DNA of 58,745 bases from Hydrogenophilales bacterium 16-64-40 (GCA_002256995.1 NCGX01000014.1:1-58745), one strand, 5' to 3'. Shown: positions 7,868 to 15,685, counted from the stretch's first letter. Notes: generated by a model not told the origin, from the letters alone. Numbers and translations are program-made.

Positions 7868-9189
7868 TCGTCCCCCTCCATTGTTAAGTAATACTCGAAA
7901 GTCTTTTCGCCAACGGCCGTGAGAGTGGATACTCTTAACATTTTCTTGACCTTTTCGACTTCTTCTACAGGTCTTTGATATTGGATTCTTGTGAGTTTCT
8001 TGACAGCTGCCGCAGGTTTAATCTTGTATTGAAATGCAGGGGATTTGTTTATCAATTCAAGCGCTTTCTGCTTGGCACGCTCTACGGCCTCGGTTAGCGG
8101 TTTCTCTTCGGTGTCTTTTTCCCGGTCTAATTTGTTTAGAAACTCCAATACCGGCTTCATTGCGGCAATCATTTCAAGACGGGTAGCGCGGTATAGTGGC
8201 AGTTCTGCATCGACACTTGTTTTGGTTGTGTTCCAAGGCAGGAGACTGGCATCGTCTGAATCGAAAAAAACGTACCCCCTGAAACGCGAATATTGATTGT
8301 GAAACCGAGGTGTTCCGTCACCCCAACCCGTTATTGAATTTTGGTCCGCTGCGAGAATGGTCCTTCCGTTGCAGATCACATACCAGCCGGCGTCTGCAGG
8401 ACTTGAGGCGGAGACGCCCGCGTATATTTTGGTTATTACGGGGTTTTTTGTTTTCTCAAAGTATTTCGTTTCCTTGAAAAGCGAAGCTATTCCAGATGTC
8501 TCTAGTAACGCTGGGTGTGCCCCCGTCACGGAATAATCTCCGATTCTTATTTCCAGACCGCTCCTTAAGCTTTCCGCGTGCGCAGACTCGATCATTGCCT
8601 TAAGCCTGGTACGGAACGTAGCAAGCTGTAATTCGTTTGCAACCCCTTCGTGAAGCGCGGTAATTTTGATTGTGGTACCAATCTCTGCGTCGGTTAGATT
8701 TAGTTTATCTTGAAGGGTTTTGAATTCCAAATCCCATGTTGCCTTCTTTTTCCAATCATTTACGTGGAAATCAATGGTGAATTTTGTAGTCTTTGTCGCG
8801 GACTCGATGGAGATTTTATTGCCGAGCTTAAAAATAGCTCTCTTCATTCCCACGCCAAATTGGCCTACAGAATGCTTCGTTGAGGGGGTGTTCGCGTTTC
8901 TTCCGAAACGGAACGCATATTTCCTGGCAACTTCAACATCGATTCCACCACAATTATCGGTTAAGGTAAAAGAGTCCGCCGACAAGTCTAGATGTGCGAA
9001 CAGGCCACGGAGATTGGAACCATTAGGCCGTAGCCTTCTAGCACCATCAACTGAGTTATCAATTAAATCGACTATCGCTTCAACAAGATCTATATCTTTT
9101 GTCAATATCGAGAGGAAAAAATCCTTTGTTGCTGAGGCATCGATTGCCATCGGGTTTGTAGCTCCCGTGGGGGCGTTATTTTTTTGCAT
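7864..9189 (-). CDS. GHKL (MutL/Hsp90/MORC-like) ATPase of a modification/defence operon
   Basis: A 441-residue protein with an N-terminal Bergerat-fold ATPase. The N box is EAIVDLIDNSVDGA (residues 37-50), the G1 box DNCGGI (78-83), the G2 box GQFGVGMKRAIFKLG (109-123), and GTTIKI follows. Such ATPases act as ATP-driven clamps; MutL- and MORC-like versions linked to restriction-modification genes have been described by others. The C-terminal half, rich in Lys and Glu, shows no nuclease motif I can recognise. The gene overlaps vsr by 14 bases and the downstream gene by four, which points to a tight three-gene operon. Confidence 0.78.
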   Translation of the reverse strand: MQKNNAPTGATNPMAIDASATKDFFLSILTKDIDLVEAIVDLIDNSVDGARRLRPNGSNLRGLFAHLDLSADSFTLTDNCGGIDVEVARKYAFRFGRNANTPSTKHSVGQFGVGMKRAIFKLGNKISIESATKTTKFTIDFHVNDWKKKATWDLEFKTLQDKLNLTDAEIGTTIKITALHEGVANELQLATFRTRLKAMIESAHAESLRSGLEIRIGDYSVTGAHPALLETSGIASLFKETKYFEKTKNPVITKIYAGVSASSPADAGWYVICNGRTILAADQNSITGWGDGTPRFHNQYSRFRGYVFFDSDDASLLPWNTTKTSVDAELPLYRATRLEMIAAMKPVLEFLNKLDREKDTEEKPLTEAVERAKQKALELINKSPAFQYKIKPAAAVKKLTRIQYQRPVEEVEKVKKMLRVSTLTAVGEKTFEYYLTMEGDE

Positions 9190-9589
9190 TCAAAAAACCC
9201 TTTATCCGGTGGGTGAGGTTTTGCTTGTCTTTTAATTCGCACTGCCAAATAGTTAGGACTTCCCATCCGCTATTGATCAACTCGATTTCGTGAGCCTTGT
9301 CGCGTTCTTTATTTGCCGTAAGTTTCGGCAACCAATAATCCAACCTCGTTTTAGGCGGTTGCCCTTTTTGGCATCCATGGAAATGCCAAAAACAGCCATG
9401 AACGAAGATCACCTTTTTCCGTCCGAGAAAGACCAAATCCGGATGGCCCGGCAACTTTTTCGAGTGCAGCCTGTATCGATACCCGAGAGAATAAATCAAC
9501 TTCCTAACGATCAGCTCGGGAACCGTATTCTTGCTGCGAATACGGCTCATTATCTGGCTGCGTTTCGCTGTAGTTACTCTGTCCGTCAT
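9176..9589 (-). CDS. vsr: Very short patch repair endonuclease
   Basis: A 137-residue Vsr protein, the usual length. It has the MSRIRSKNTVPE opening with Glu25, LPGHPDLVF with Asp51, and VHGCFWHFHGC with His69; these match the positions of the metal-binding and catalytic residues known for the E. coli enzyme. Vsr nicks DNA at T:G mismatches made by deamination of 5-methylcytosine, so it protects the genome from the side effect of the neighbouring cytosine methyltransferase. It is the first gene of the minus-strand operon. In some such systems a Vsr-fold protein is the restriction nuclease, which remains possible here. Confidence 0.9.
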   Translation of the reverse strand: MTDRVTTAKRSQIMSRIRSKNTVPELIVRKLIYSLGYRYRLHSKKLPGHPDLVFLGRKKVIFVHGCFWHFHGCQKGQPPKTRLDYWLPKLTANKERDKAHEIELINSGWEVLTIWQCELKDKQNLTHRIKGFLNAKK

Positions 9590-9937
9590 GCTTTTGTCGG
9601 CTAAGGCCTAGGGCCCGTCATTTCGTTGCGTCCCAAACAAATCACCGCCTCGGCACAGCTTACCCGTTTTTCCTGAAGAGACGTGTCTGAGCACATATAT
9701 ATAGGGTCAGGCACGATTATTGCCATGACCACGCGTTTCCTTTGCTATATACAAACGACCTGGCCATTTCGCAATTCCACACGCCTATGCCCAAGGGCCC
9801 CCGGCCTGGCGACGCCGTTTGCTCAACTATAAAGAAACCATCTAGCCATTTCATGGCGCGGCACGAAGACCATGCCCAAGAAGCGCATCCTGGCATGCAT
9901 GCCGTTCCTGCCGTGATCACGGGGGCTGCCGGACACC
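9590..9937. repeat. Degenerate direct repeat, left copy, flanking the glucanase/Rap1a cassette
   Basis: From about 9700 the sequence resembles 11733-11905: GTCAGGCACGATTATTGCC, CATGACCACGCGTTTCCTTT, ACAAACGACCTGG and CATCCTGGCATGCATGC all recur there in the same order. The left copy is longer because a block around ATGCCCAAG occurs twice (9787 and 9872). No gene is supported in this stretch; its tiny frame from 9872 stops after 14 codons. The first 100 bases hold nothing recognisable. Confidence 0.65.
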
Positions 9938-11227
9938 ATGACACTATCCACCGATGCCGAGTTGACCTTGCTCCAGCAGGAGGCATTCAGTTATTTCTTG
10001 CACGAAACCAGTCCGGTCAACGGATTGGTGATCGATAAAACCGAGCCTGACTGGCCCGCGAGTATCGCAGCAACCGGCCTGGCGCTGGCGGCGTACCCGG
10101 TGGGTGTGCAGCGCGGATTTGTGTCACGTGCGCTTGCTGTGGAACGCACGCTGCGGACGCTGCGTTTCTTCTGGAATAGTCCGCAAGGCCCCGAACCCGA
10201 TGCGACCGGCCACCACGGGTTTTACTACCACTTCCTCGACATGCAGAGCGGGCGGCGTGCCTGGCAGTGTGAACTGTCGACCGTGGACAGCGGTTTTCTG
10301 CTGGCTGGCGCGCTGACAGCGGGCGCCTATTTCGACGGGAAGTCGGCTGACGAGCAGGAAATCCGAACGCGTGCCGATTCGCTTTACCGGCGCGCCGACT
10401 GGCAATGGGCGCAAAACCATGGCGATACCCTCACCCACGGCTGGAAACCGGAGCGCGGTTTTCTCAAGTACCGTTGGCAAGGCTACGACGAAGCCTTGCT
10501 GCTCTACATCTTGGGGCTGGGCTCACCGACCCACCCATTGCCCGAAAGCAGCTACGCGGCATGGGCCTCGACTTACCAATGGATACACAGTTACGGCCTG
10601 GACTATCTTTACGCGGGTCCGTTGTTCACGCACCAGCTCTCGCATATCTGGATTGATTTTCGTGGCATTCGGGATGCATTCATGCGTGCCAAGGGCATCG
10701 ATTATTTCGAAAATAGTTGTCGTGCGAGCTTGGTGCAGCATCGATACGCCATCGACAATCCGCACAAATTCGCCGGTTATCGTGAAGGGTGCTGGGGCTT
10801 TACCGCGAGTGACGGGCCCGGTCCCGACGCCCGCAAAGTGGACGGCGTCGTGCGCAAGTTCTACGGCTACATTGCACGCGGCGCGCCCTTCGGTCCGGAC
10901 GACGGCACGATCGCGCCGTGGGCCGCGGTCGCCTCGCTGCCGTTTGCGCCCGACATCGTGCTGCCACGAATCAACTACTACGTGTATCAATTGAAATTGA
11001 AGAACAACCACCCTTACGGCTTCAAGGCGACATTCAATCTCACGCATCCCGACAGGTCCGCCAATCCGTTTGGCTGGAGATCGCCATGGCATTACGGACT
11101 CAACCAGGGGCCGATCATTCTGATGATCGAAAACTACCGGACCGGCCTGTTGTGGCAATGGATGCGGGATTGCCCGTATCTCGTGACCGGTTTGCGGCGC
11201 GCGGGTTTTAGCGGGGGATGGCTTTGA
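9938..11227 (+). CDS. Glucoamylase-family (GH144-like) glycoside hydrolase
   Basis: A 429-residue protein of the PF10091 / COG5368 glycoamylase family, whose characterised members in GH144 cleave beta-1,2-glucans. Family-like stretches include HHGFYYHFLDMQSGRRAWQC with ELSTVDSGFLLAGAL, the YDEALLLYILGLGSPTHPLP block and the C-terminal NQGPIILMIENYRTGLLW, which carries acidic residues where the active site is expected. It has no obvious signal peptide from ATG 9938, although many relatives are exported, so the upstream part may have been lost when the repeat at 9700-9937 decayed. Its neighbours suggest a small mobile cassette rather than a cell-wall operon. Confidence 0.78.
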   Translation: MTLSTDAELTLLQQEAFSYFLHETSPVNGLVIDKTEPDWPASIAATGLALAAYPVGVQRGFVSRALAVERTLRTLRFFWNSPQGPEPDATGHHGFYYHFLDMQSGRRAWQCELSTVDSGFLLAGALTAGAYFDGKSADEQEIRTRADSLYRRADWQWAQNHGDTLTHGWKPERGFLKYRWQGYDEALLLYILGLGSPTHPLPESSYAAWASTYQWIHSYGLDYLYAGPLFTHQLSHIWIDFRGIRDAFMRAKGIDYFENSCRASLVQHRYAIDNPHKFAGYREGCWGFTASDGPGPDARKVDGVVRKFYGYIARGAPFGPDDGTIAPWAAVASLPFAPDIVLPRINYYVYQLKLKNNHPYGFKATFNLTHPDRSANPFGWRSPWHYGLNQGPIILMIENYRTGLLWQWMRDCPYLVTGLRRAGFSGGWL

Positions 11228-11346
11228 CTGCAGGCCGGCAGCCAACCAACTGGGTGGGCGGTTTTCGTGTTCAATTCCTGATTGACTGGGCCTGCCAGGC
11301 CCACGACACTTCCCGAAGTGCCAATGAATTTCATGTCCTCTGTGCG

Positions 11347-11724
11347 ATGCGTTCAACCGTAGTCAAATCCCGTTTGCTGCCGGCCTTCCTGTCTGTTTGG
11401 CTCGGCCTGTTCTTCTGCGCGCCCGCCCAGGCCAGCGATCATCACGGCAAGAACGGCAGCGTGATCCTGCGCATGTGCAAAAGCGCGGACCAGGTGAAGA
11501 CGCTTTCCATGATGTGCCACAGTTATCTCGACGGGTATATCGACGCGGCGCATCACTACGGCAAGGGCAAGGCGGCTTTTTGCCTGGATGCCCGCGACAG
11601 GAACGTGGCGCCGGGGGTGTTGGTGGCGTGGATCGGTGCGCATCCCGAATCCTTGACCCAGCCGGCCGCCGAAGTGATGCAGCAGGCGCTGGCGAAGCGT
11701 TTTCCGTGCAAGGGTAGGAAATAG
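11347..11724 (+). CDS. Rap1a/Tai family secreted protein
   Basis: About 125 residues: a signal peptide (hydrophobic LLPAFLSVWLGLFFCAPAQA region) and a short mature domain. The pattern ILRMC, then MCHSYLDGYIDAAHHY, CLDARDRNV, HPESLTQPAAEVMQQAL and a final FPC is that of Rap1a/Tai-type immunity proteins, which bind peptidoglycan amidase effectors of type VI secretion. No effector or secretion gene is in the window. ATG 11347 is preferred over a longer open frame from 11218 because it starts the signal peptide directly. Orphan copies of this family are common and their roles are unknown. Confidence 0.68.
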   Translation: MRSTVVKSRLLPAFLSVWLGLFFCAPAQASDHHGKNGSVILRMCKSADQVKTLSMMCHSYLDGYIDAAHHYGKGKAAFCLDARDRNVAPGVLVAWIGAHPESLTQPAAEVMQQALAKRFPCKGRK

Positions 11725-11732
11725 CGGGCTAC

Positions 11733-11911
11733 ATATAGCGTCAGACACGATTGTTGCCCATGACCACGCGTTTCCTTTGGCTATAAACAAACGACCTGGT
11801 CATTTCACCGCGCCACACGCCCATGCCCAAATACCTGAAGCTCATCCTGGCATGCATGCTATGCCTTGCCGTGATCACGGGGCTGGTGTTGCTTGTCCGC
11901 CACCTGTTCTA
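11733..11911. repeat. Degenerate direct repeat, right copy
   Basis: The right-hand partner of the repeat at about 9700-9937. It begins GTCAGACACGATTGTTGCCC and shares the CATGACCACGCGTTTCCTTT and CATCCTGGCATGCATGC blocks. It contains the small open frame 11823-11911. The pair brackets the glucanase and Rap1a genes. Confidence 0.65.
11823..11911 (+). CDS. Tiny hydrophobic peptide (29 residues) inside the right repeat
   Basis: ATG 11823 opens a 29-residue peptide starting MPKYLKLILACMLCLAVITG and ending at TAG 11911. It would be one membrane segment with charged ends. The left repeat copy keeps the start but loses the frame. It may be the stump of a signal sequence from a lost gene rather than a working gene. 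Confidence 0.3.
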
Positions 11912-11956
11912 GGCTAGGCTGAAGACTCCAACGGTTGTCGGAACAGGAGAAGCAAG

Positions 11957-12172
11957 ATGAAACAGAACATGGGGGCGGTGGACAAAGTCATTCGCCTCGT
12001 CGTGGTCGCGATCATCGCGGCCCTGTATTTCACCGGCCAGATCACCGGGACGGCAGCGATCATTCTGGGCATCATCGCAGTGGCATTCCTGGTGACCAGC
12101 CTCATCGGCTGGTGTCCGACCTACGTGCCGTTCGGCATTTCCACGAAGAAGGCGGATAAAACACTACGCTAG
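11957..12172 (+). CDS. Small inner-membrane protein, DUF2892 family
   Basis: A 71-residue protein with two hydrophobic helices (about residues 11-27 and 31-50) and the DUF2892 signature: N-terminal QNMGAVDKVIRL, then GWCPTYVPFGIST near the end. The domain is also found as the membrane anchor of the rhodanese YgaP, where the role is thought to be in sulfur or thiocyanate handling; stand-alone copies are of unknown function. AGGAG at 11945-11949 precedes ATG 11957 at normal spacing. It is monocistronic and followed by a ten-base stem-loop. Confidence 0.8.
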   Translation: MKQNMGAVDKVIRLVVVAIIAALYFTGQITGTAAIILGIIAVAFLVTSLIGWCPTYVPFGISTKKADKTLR

Positions 12173-12181
12173 AAACGCCGA

Positions 12182-12207
12182 AGGCACCGGCAATGTTCTG
12201 CCGGTGC
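12182..12207 (+). terminator. Stem-loop between convergent genes
   Basis: GGCACCGGCA and TGCCGGTGCC form a perfect ten-base stem with a six-base loop, nine bases after the DUF2892 gene. There is no T-run. It could serve both converging genes. Confidence 0.5.
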
Positions 12208-12243
12208 CGCCGCGCGCCTCACAAATGCTGGCACCTGGCCGGC

Positions 12244-12729
12244 TTACCTGTCAGGTGCGAAAATTTCCTCAGGCAACTTCAGCTCCCCGCTCGACTTGAA
12301 GTGCACGCGATCGAGCGCCGCTCCGGCGAGTTCTCCGCTTACTTCATAGGCAAGCTTGTCGCGGTATCCGTTGGTCATGACGCCGACGGCCTGGCGCGCG
12401 ATGTGGAACAAGGAAATGCTCACCGGGACGCCAACGATGGCCTCACCAAAGCGCGGCACGCTGCCGACAGCGTCGCTCACGCCCGTCGCGAAGCGCTTGC
12501 CTTGCACATCCATTCGCACTGACACGCCATTGAAATCCAGAGGCCGGTCGTTGGGGTTTTGAATCCGCAGCTTGAGCAGCATTCGCATCTCAAGTCCTTC
12601 ACCCTGAAGCGGCTCAACGCCGGCAATGATCACCTGGATGGGTTCGTGGCGCTGAAGGCTGGCGCAGCCGCCCAATAGAAGCACGCTGCAGGCAAGCAGT
12701 ACGCGCAACGCGGTCCGGCTGATTGACAT
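12244..12729 (-). CDS. LEA type 2 family lipoprotein
   Basis: A 161-residue lipoprotein. The signal sequence ends in LLLGGC with Cys22 as the lipidation site. The mature part resembles the LEA14/WHy domain: LEMRMLLKLRIQNPNDRPLDF followed by the strand-rich VSVRMDVQGKRFATGVS. Proteins of this type bind or shield periplasmic surfaces; a precise role is not known. The ATG at 12729 has GAGGAG upstream on the minus strand. It converges with the DUF2892 gene. Confidence 0.78.
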   Translation of the reverse strand: MSISRTALRVLLACSVLLLGGCASLQRHEPIQVIIAGVEPLQGEGLEMRMLLKLRIQNPNDRPLDFNGVSVRMDVQGKRFATGVSDAVGSVPRFGEAIVGVPVSISLFHIARQAVGVMTNGYRDKLAYEVSGELAGAALDRVHFKSSGELKLPEEIFAPDR

Positions 12730-12837
12730 GATGATCTCCTCGCAAGGACAAGGTTGGGGATGGTGTGCCGCCAGATTACGCCTCAGTTTAGCCGACCTGC
12801 CGGGATCCGGGATTCGAGGCGTCTGCTCTGACCGGAG

Positions 12838-12872
12838 CACAGACACTATATTGAAGTTAATTAATCTGTCTG
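12838..12872. repeat. Short dispersed motif, copy 2
   Basis: CACTATATTGAAGTTAATTA with its flanks matches 5316-5350 in most positions. It lies in the 280-base gap between the lipoprotein gene and the DedA gene, a gap that otherwise shows nothing recognisable. Confidence 0.4.
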
Positions 12873-13012
12873 AGAGTCATCTAGCGCCATGCGCTGCCGG
12901 CGATGCAGGCCTGGGTGGCGGATGCGGTGGCGGAAACCGAGCGCATCGCGATAGACGAACGGGAATAAACTGGCGCTGGTCCAACCATGCAGCCCACCAG
13001 GAAACCCTTGTC

Positions 13013-13681
13013 ATGAAACGCATCGCCCTACGCGGCTCGAAGCCTGCTCGCCTGTTCGCGCTTCTGCTCGTCTTCATCGCGTCGTTCGCCTTGCTTGCCT
13101 GGGGCCTGCGCGACGAACTCGTGGCCGCGGTGGTGTGGGGGGGCGAGACGATCGAGGAGGCGCCGGTCTGGGGCGCGGTCATTTTCTTTTTTGCCTCGGC
13201 CTTCTCGGTGTTGTTTCTGTTCCTTTCCAGCGTGCTGCTCGTCCCTTGGGCCATTCTGGCCTGGGGCAAGTGGCCGACATTTCTGATTCTCGCGACGGGC
13301 TGGTTGTGCGGCTGGATGGCGACGTATGCGGTCGGCCGGTTTTTTCGCAATCGTGCGTTCGTCGAGAAGAAGCTCAGCTCGCAACACGTCACCGATTCCC
13401 TCCTTTCGGGAAAGCTGCCTTTTTCCCTGGTGCTGATCGTCGTCAGCTCGCTTCCCGCGGAGATCGTCGGCTATGCCCTCGGGGCGGTGCGCTATCCGTT
13501 CCGCATGTTCTTTCTGGCGCTGATACTGGTGGAAGTCCCGTTCGCGTTTCTGCTGGTCTTCATCGGCGAGTCGTTCTTCCAGGAAAACATCGGCCTGCTC
13601 GTCGCGCTCATGCTGCTGCTTCTGGGCATCCTGGCATGGGAACTGAAAAACGCCCGCCGCATGAGACAGCGTGACGGCTAA
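13013..13681 (+). CDS. TVP38/TMEM64 (DedA-superfamily) membrane protein
   Basis: A 222-residue protein with about five or six membrane segments. It has the VTT-domain pattern: a re-entrant stretch near VLLVPWAILAWGKW, then the GWMATYAVGRFF block and the PAEIVGYALGAVRYPFRMFF block. DedA-superfamily proteins act in lipid flipping and membrane-potential homeostasis. ATG 13013 is taken as the start; a longer frame upstream has no signal. Its stop overlaps the end of the convergent ArsI fragment by four bases. Confidence 0.75.
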   Translation: MKRIALRGSKPARLFALLLVFIASFALLAWGLRDELVAAVVWGGETIEEAPVWGAVIFFFASAFSVLFLFLSSVLLVPWAILAWGKWPTFLILATGWLCGWMATYAVGRFFRNRAFVEKKLSSQHVTDSLLSGKLPFSLVLIVVSSLPAEIVGYALGAVRYPFRMFFLALILVEVPFAFLLVFIGESFFQENIGLLVALMLLLLGILAWELKNARRMRQRDG

Positions 13682-13866
13682 GCCGCGTGCGTTTTACGCC
13701 GCCGCGCGTCGGACATAAAAAGCGTGAAGCTCACGCGCGGCGCATCGAGCGTCCACTTGGCGCAATCGGGCTTCAGCACGGAAGGCGCGCTGGCGAACAT
13801 GGCCGAATAAAAACGGATGCCCGCGGCGAGGTCATCCACCGCGAAATTGACGGGGCGGGCGTTCAT
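13678..13866 (-). pseudogene. Truncated ArsI/CadI-like glyoxalase fold protein
   Basis: Only about 62 residues remain. The opening NFAVDDLAAGIRFYSAMFAS and then KWTLDAPRVSFTLF is the first beta-alpha-beta unit of the ArsI/CadI (VOC) family, whose full members have about 140-160 residues and cleave the C-As bond of organoarsenicals. The metal ligand and thiol motifs of the second half are missing, so activity is not expected. Its start overlaps the preceding phosphatase-like gene by four bases, as in an ars operon. Confidence 0.6.
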
Positions 13867-14348
13867 GCGGCTTTCCTCGCGCTGCAAGCCATGACGCGCC
13901 GGGCATCGCGTCGCATCGGACCGGGAGGCGTCGGCGGACGTGGCGAAGGCGTCGCGGGGCTGTCGGAATGCGCTTGAGGCATTCCAAGATCGCCCAGCAG
14001 GCGCATGACATGGCTGCGCACCTTGGACGCCAGTTCGACCGCAGACTCGGTTCCGTCGATGTCGAGTTCCCAGTCGATCCGCCCGCCGCAGTGGTAGGCG
14101 ACGCGCGGGCCCGGATCGCCCGGCGTATGAATCACCACGACCAGGTCTGCCGGTGTGCCGTTGGATGCTGCGCTTCGATCCGCGTCACCGCGGGCAGCGG
14201 CTTTGGCCGCCAGGCTGCCGTGCGCCAGGTGGTTCGTCCAGCGTGCCGCCAGCTGTGCGGCCAGGCCGCCACCGGCTGCAACAAACAGCACCTGCAGCCC
14301 GCGCCGAGCGCCCTGCTTGCCCGTTTCCTGCCAGCCTGTGTTCTGCAT
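13863..14348 (-). CDS. Degenerate ArsC/low-molecular-weight phosphatase-like protein
   Basis: A 161-residue protein with the outline of an ArsC-type LMW phosphatase: GLQVLFVAAGGGLAAQLAAR at 17-36, PADLVVVIHTPGD in the middle, and a WELDIDG...LASKVRSHVMRLLGDLG tail. The P-loop C-X5-R is gone: Ala24 and Ala30 stand where Cys and Arg are required. The last 30 residues are Pro/Arg-rich and look like read-out into former downstream sequence. It is probably a pseudoenzyme or a decaying arsenate reductase. ATG 14348 is the first start that keeps the domain intact. Confidence 0.5.
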   Translation of the reverse strand: MQNTGWQETGKQGARRGLQVLFVAAGGGLAAQLAARWTNHLAHGSLAAKAAARGDADRSAASNGTPADLVVVIHTPGDPGPRVAYHCGGRIDWELDIDGTESAVELASKVRSHVMRLLGDLGMPQAHSDSPATPSPRPPTPPGPMRRDARRVMACSARKAA

Positions 14349-14455
14349 CGTCTTGCCCCCGTCCGTGTCTCGAGGCCGGCACCCTAGCAAGCGGCAGTGA
14401 CACGTTTGTGACAGGCGGGGCACGCCTTAACTTGGAAAGCCCCGCGCCAATGTGA

Positions 14456-14495
14456 CTGAAATATTTCTGTAATGATTCTGCAAAATTTCTGCAAC
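14456..14495 (+). promoter_or_regulatory. Tandem Pho box upstream of pstS
   Basis: Four seven-base half-sites start at 14456, 14467, 14478 and 14489: CTGAAAT, CTGTAAT, CTGCAAA and CTGCAAC. The spacing is exactly 11 bases each time, the pitch of PhoB binding (consensus CTGTCAT). They end 69 bases before the pstS start, so pstS is likely induced by phosphate starvation. Confidence 0.75.
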
Positions 14496-14564
14496 GTCCG
14501 GCTCTTAGTATCGCGGTTGTTCAGCCAATTGTGGTTCGATCAACAACCTGTTCAAGGAGCCTTT

Positions 14565-15596
14565 ATGTCTGTTTCCAAGCGTGTTTACTTCAAACTGGCG
14601 GGCGTGGCCGCTGCCCTCGCCATTGGCGCGACTGCCTCGCTTTCGGCACTGGCCGTCGACATCACCGGCGCGGGCGCGACCTTCCCCTACGCCGTCTACA
14701 CCAAGTGGGCCGAGGCCTATCAGTCTGCGACCGGCAACAAGGTCAATTATCAGGGCATTGGTTCGTCGGGCGGCGTCAAGCAGATCCGCGCCAAAACCGT
14801 CGATTTCGGTGGCTCCGATGCGCCGGTGCAGGAAGCCATTCTCGACGAAGTCGGCCTGGTTCAGGTGCCGACCGTGATGGGCGGCGTCACCATCGTCACG
14901 AACATCCCGGGTATCAAGTCCGGCCAACTGAAACTGGACGGCGTGACCGCCGCCGACATCTTTCGCGGCGCAATCACCAAGTGGAACGACCCGGCCATCG
15001 CCAAGCTGAACCCCGGCGTTGCGCTGCCTGACCTGGCCATCACCGTGTCGCACCGTTCGGACGGTTCGGGCACCACCTACGCATTCACCCACTACCTGGC
15101 GAAGCAGTCGATGGCCTTCCAGCGCGAAGTCGGCGCAGGCAACACGGTGAACTGGCCGGCCAATGCGGTGGGCGGCAAGGGCAACCCGGGGGTCGCTGCC
15201 AACGTGCAGAAGATCAAGGGCACGATCGGCTATGTGGATATCGCCGATGCGATGAAGAACAACATGAACTTCGTGGCGCTGAAAAACAAGGCCGGCAACT
15301 ACATCGTGCCGAGCCAGGCTTCGGTCGCCGATGCGGCCGCCGGTGCCGACTTCAAGGTCAAGGGCATGGCGCCGGACCTGCTGGACCAGTCGCACAAGAA
15401 CGCCTGGCCGATCACCAGCGCCACCTACATGCTGGCGTATGAAAAAGGCAGCGATGCCGCCAAGCAAAAGGGCGTCGTCGACTTCTTCAGCTGGTCCCTC
15501 AACAACGGCCAGAAAATGGCTGCCGACCTCGGCTTCGTGGCGCTGCCGGCCAATGTGGTGAAGATGGTCGAAGCGGAAATGAAGAAAATCAAGTGA
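14565..15596 (+). CDS. pstS: Periplasmic phosphate-binding protein
   Basis: A 343-residue PstS. A signal peptide covers residues 1-30, followed by the mature start DITGAGATFPYAVYTKWAEA. The phosphate-binding loops are visible: GSSGGVKQI, FGGSDAPV and SHRSDGSGTTYAFTHYL. PstS delivers phosphate to the PstCAB transporter, which is not in this window, so this is a solitary or detached copy. ATG 14565 has AAGGAG at 14554-14559. It is preceded by four Pho half-sites and followed by a strong terminator, hence a single-gene unit. Confidence 0.95.
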   Translation: MSVSKRVYFKLAGVAAALAIGATASLSALAVDITGAGATFPYAVYTKWAEAYQSATGNKVNYQGIGSSGGVKQIRAKTVDFGGSDAPVQEAILDEVGLVQVPTVMGGVTIVTNIPGIKSGQLKLDGVTAADIFRGAITKWNDPAIAKLNPGVALPDLAITVSHRSDGSGTTYAFTHYLAKQSMAFQREVGAGNTVNWPANAVGGKGNPGVAANVQKIKGTIGYVDIADAMKNNMNFVALKNKAGNYIVPSQASVADAAAGADFKVKGMAPDLLDQSHKNAWPITSATYMLAYEKGSDAAKQKGVVDFFSWSLNNGQKMAADLGFVALPANVVKMVEAEMKKIK

Positions 15597-15637
15597 CGCC
15601 GGCGGCCTGGCCGCCAGACGTTCGCAGCTGAACGAGA

Positions 15638-15667
15638 TGCCCCCGGCTCATGGCCGGGGGCATTTTT
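15638..15667 (+). terminator. Rho-independent terminator of pstS
   Basis: TGCCCCCGGC and GCCGGGGGCA form a ten-base stem with a five-base loop, then TTTTT at 15663-15667. Confidence 0.85.
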
Positions 15668-15685
15668 CAATTCGGGCGCCGGCTG

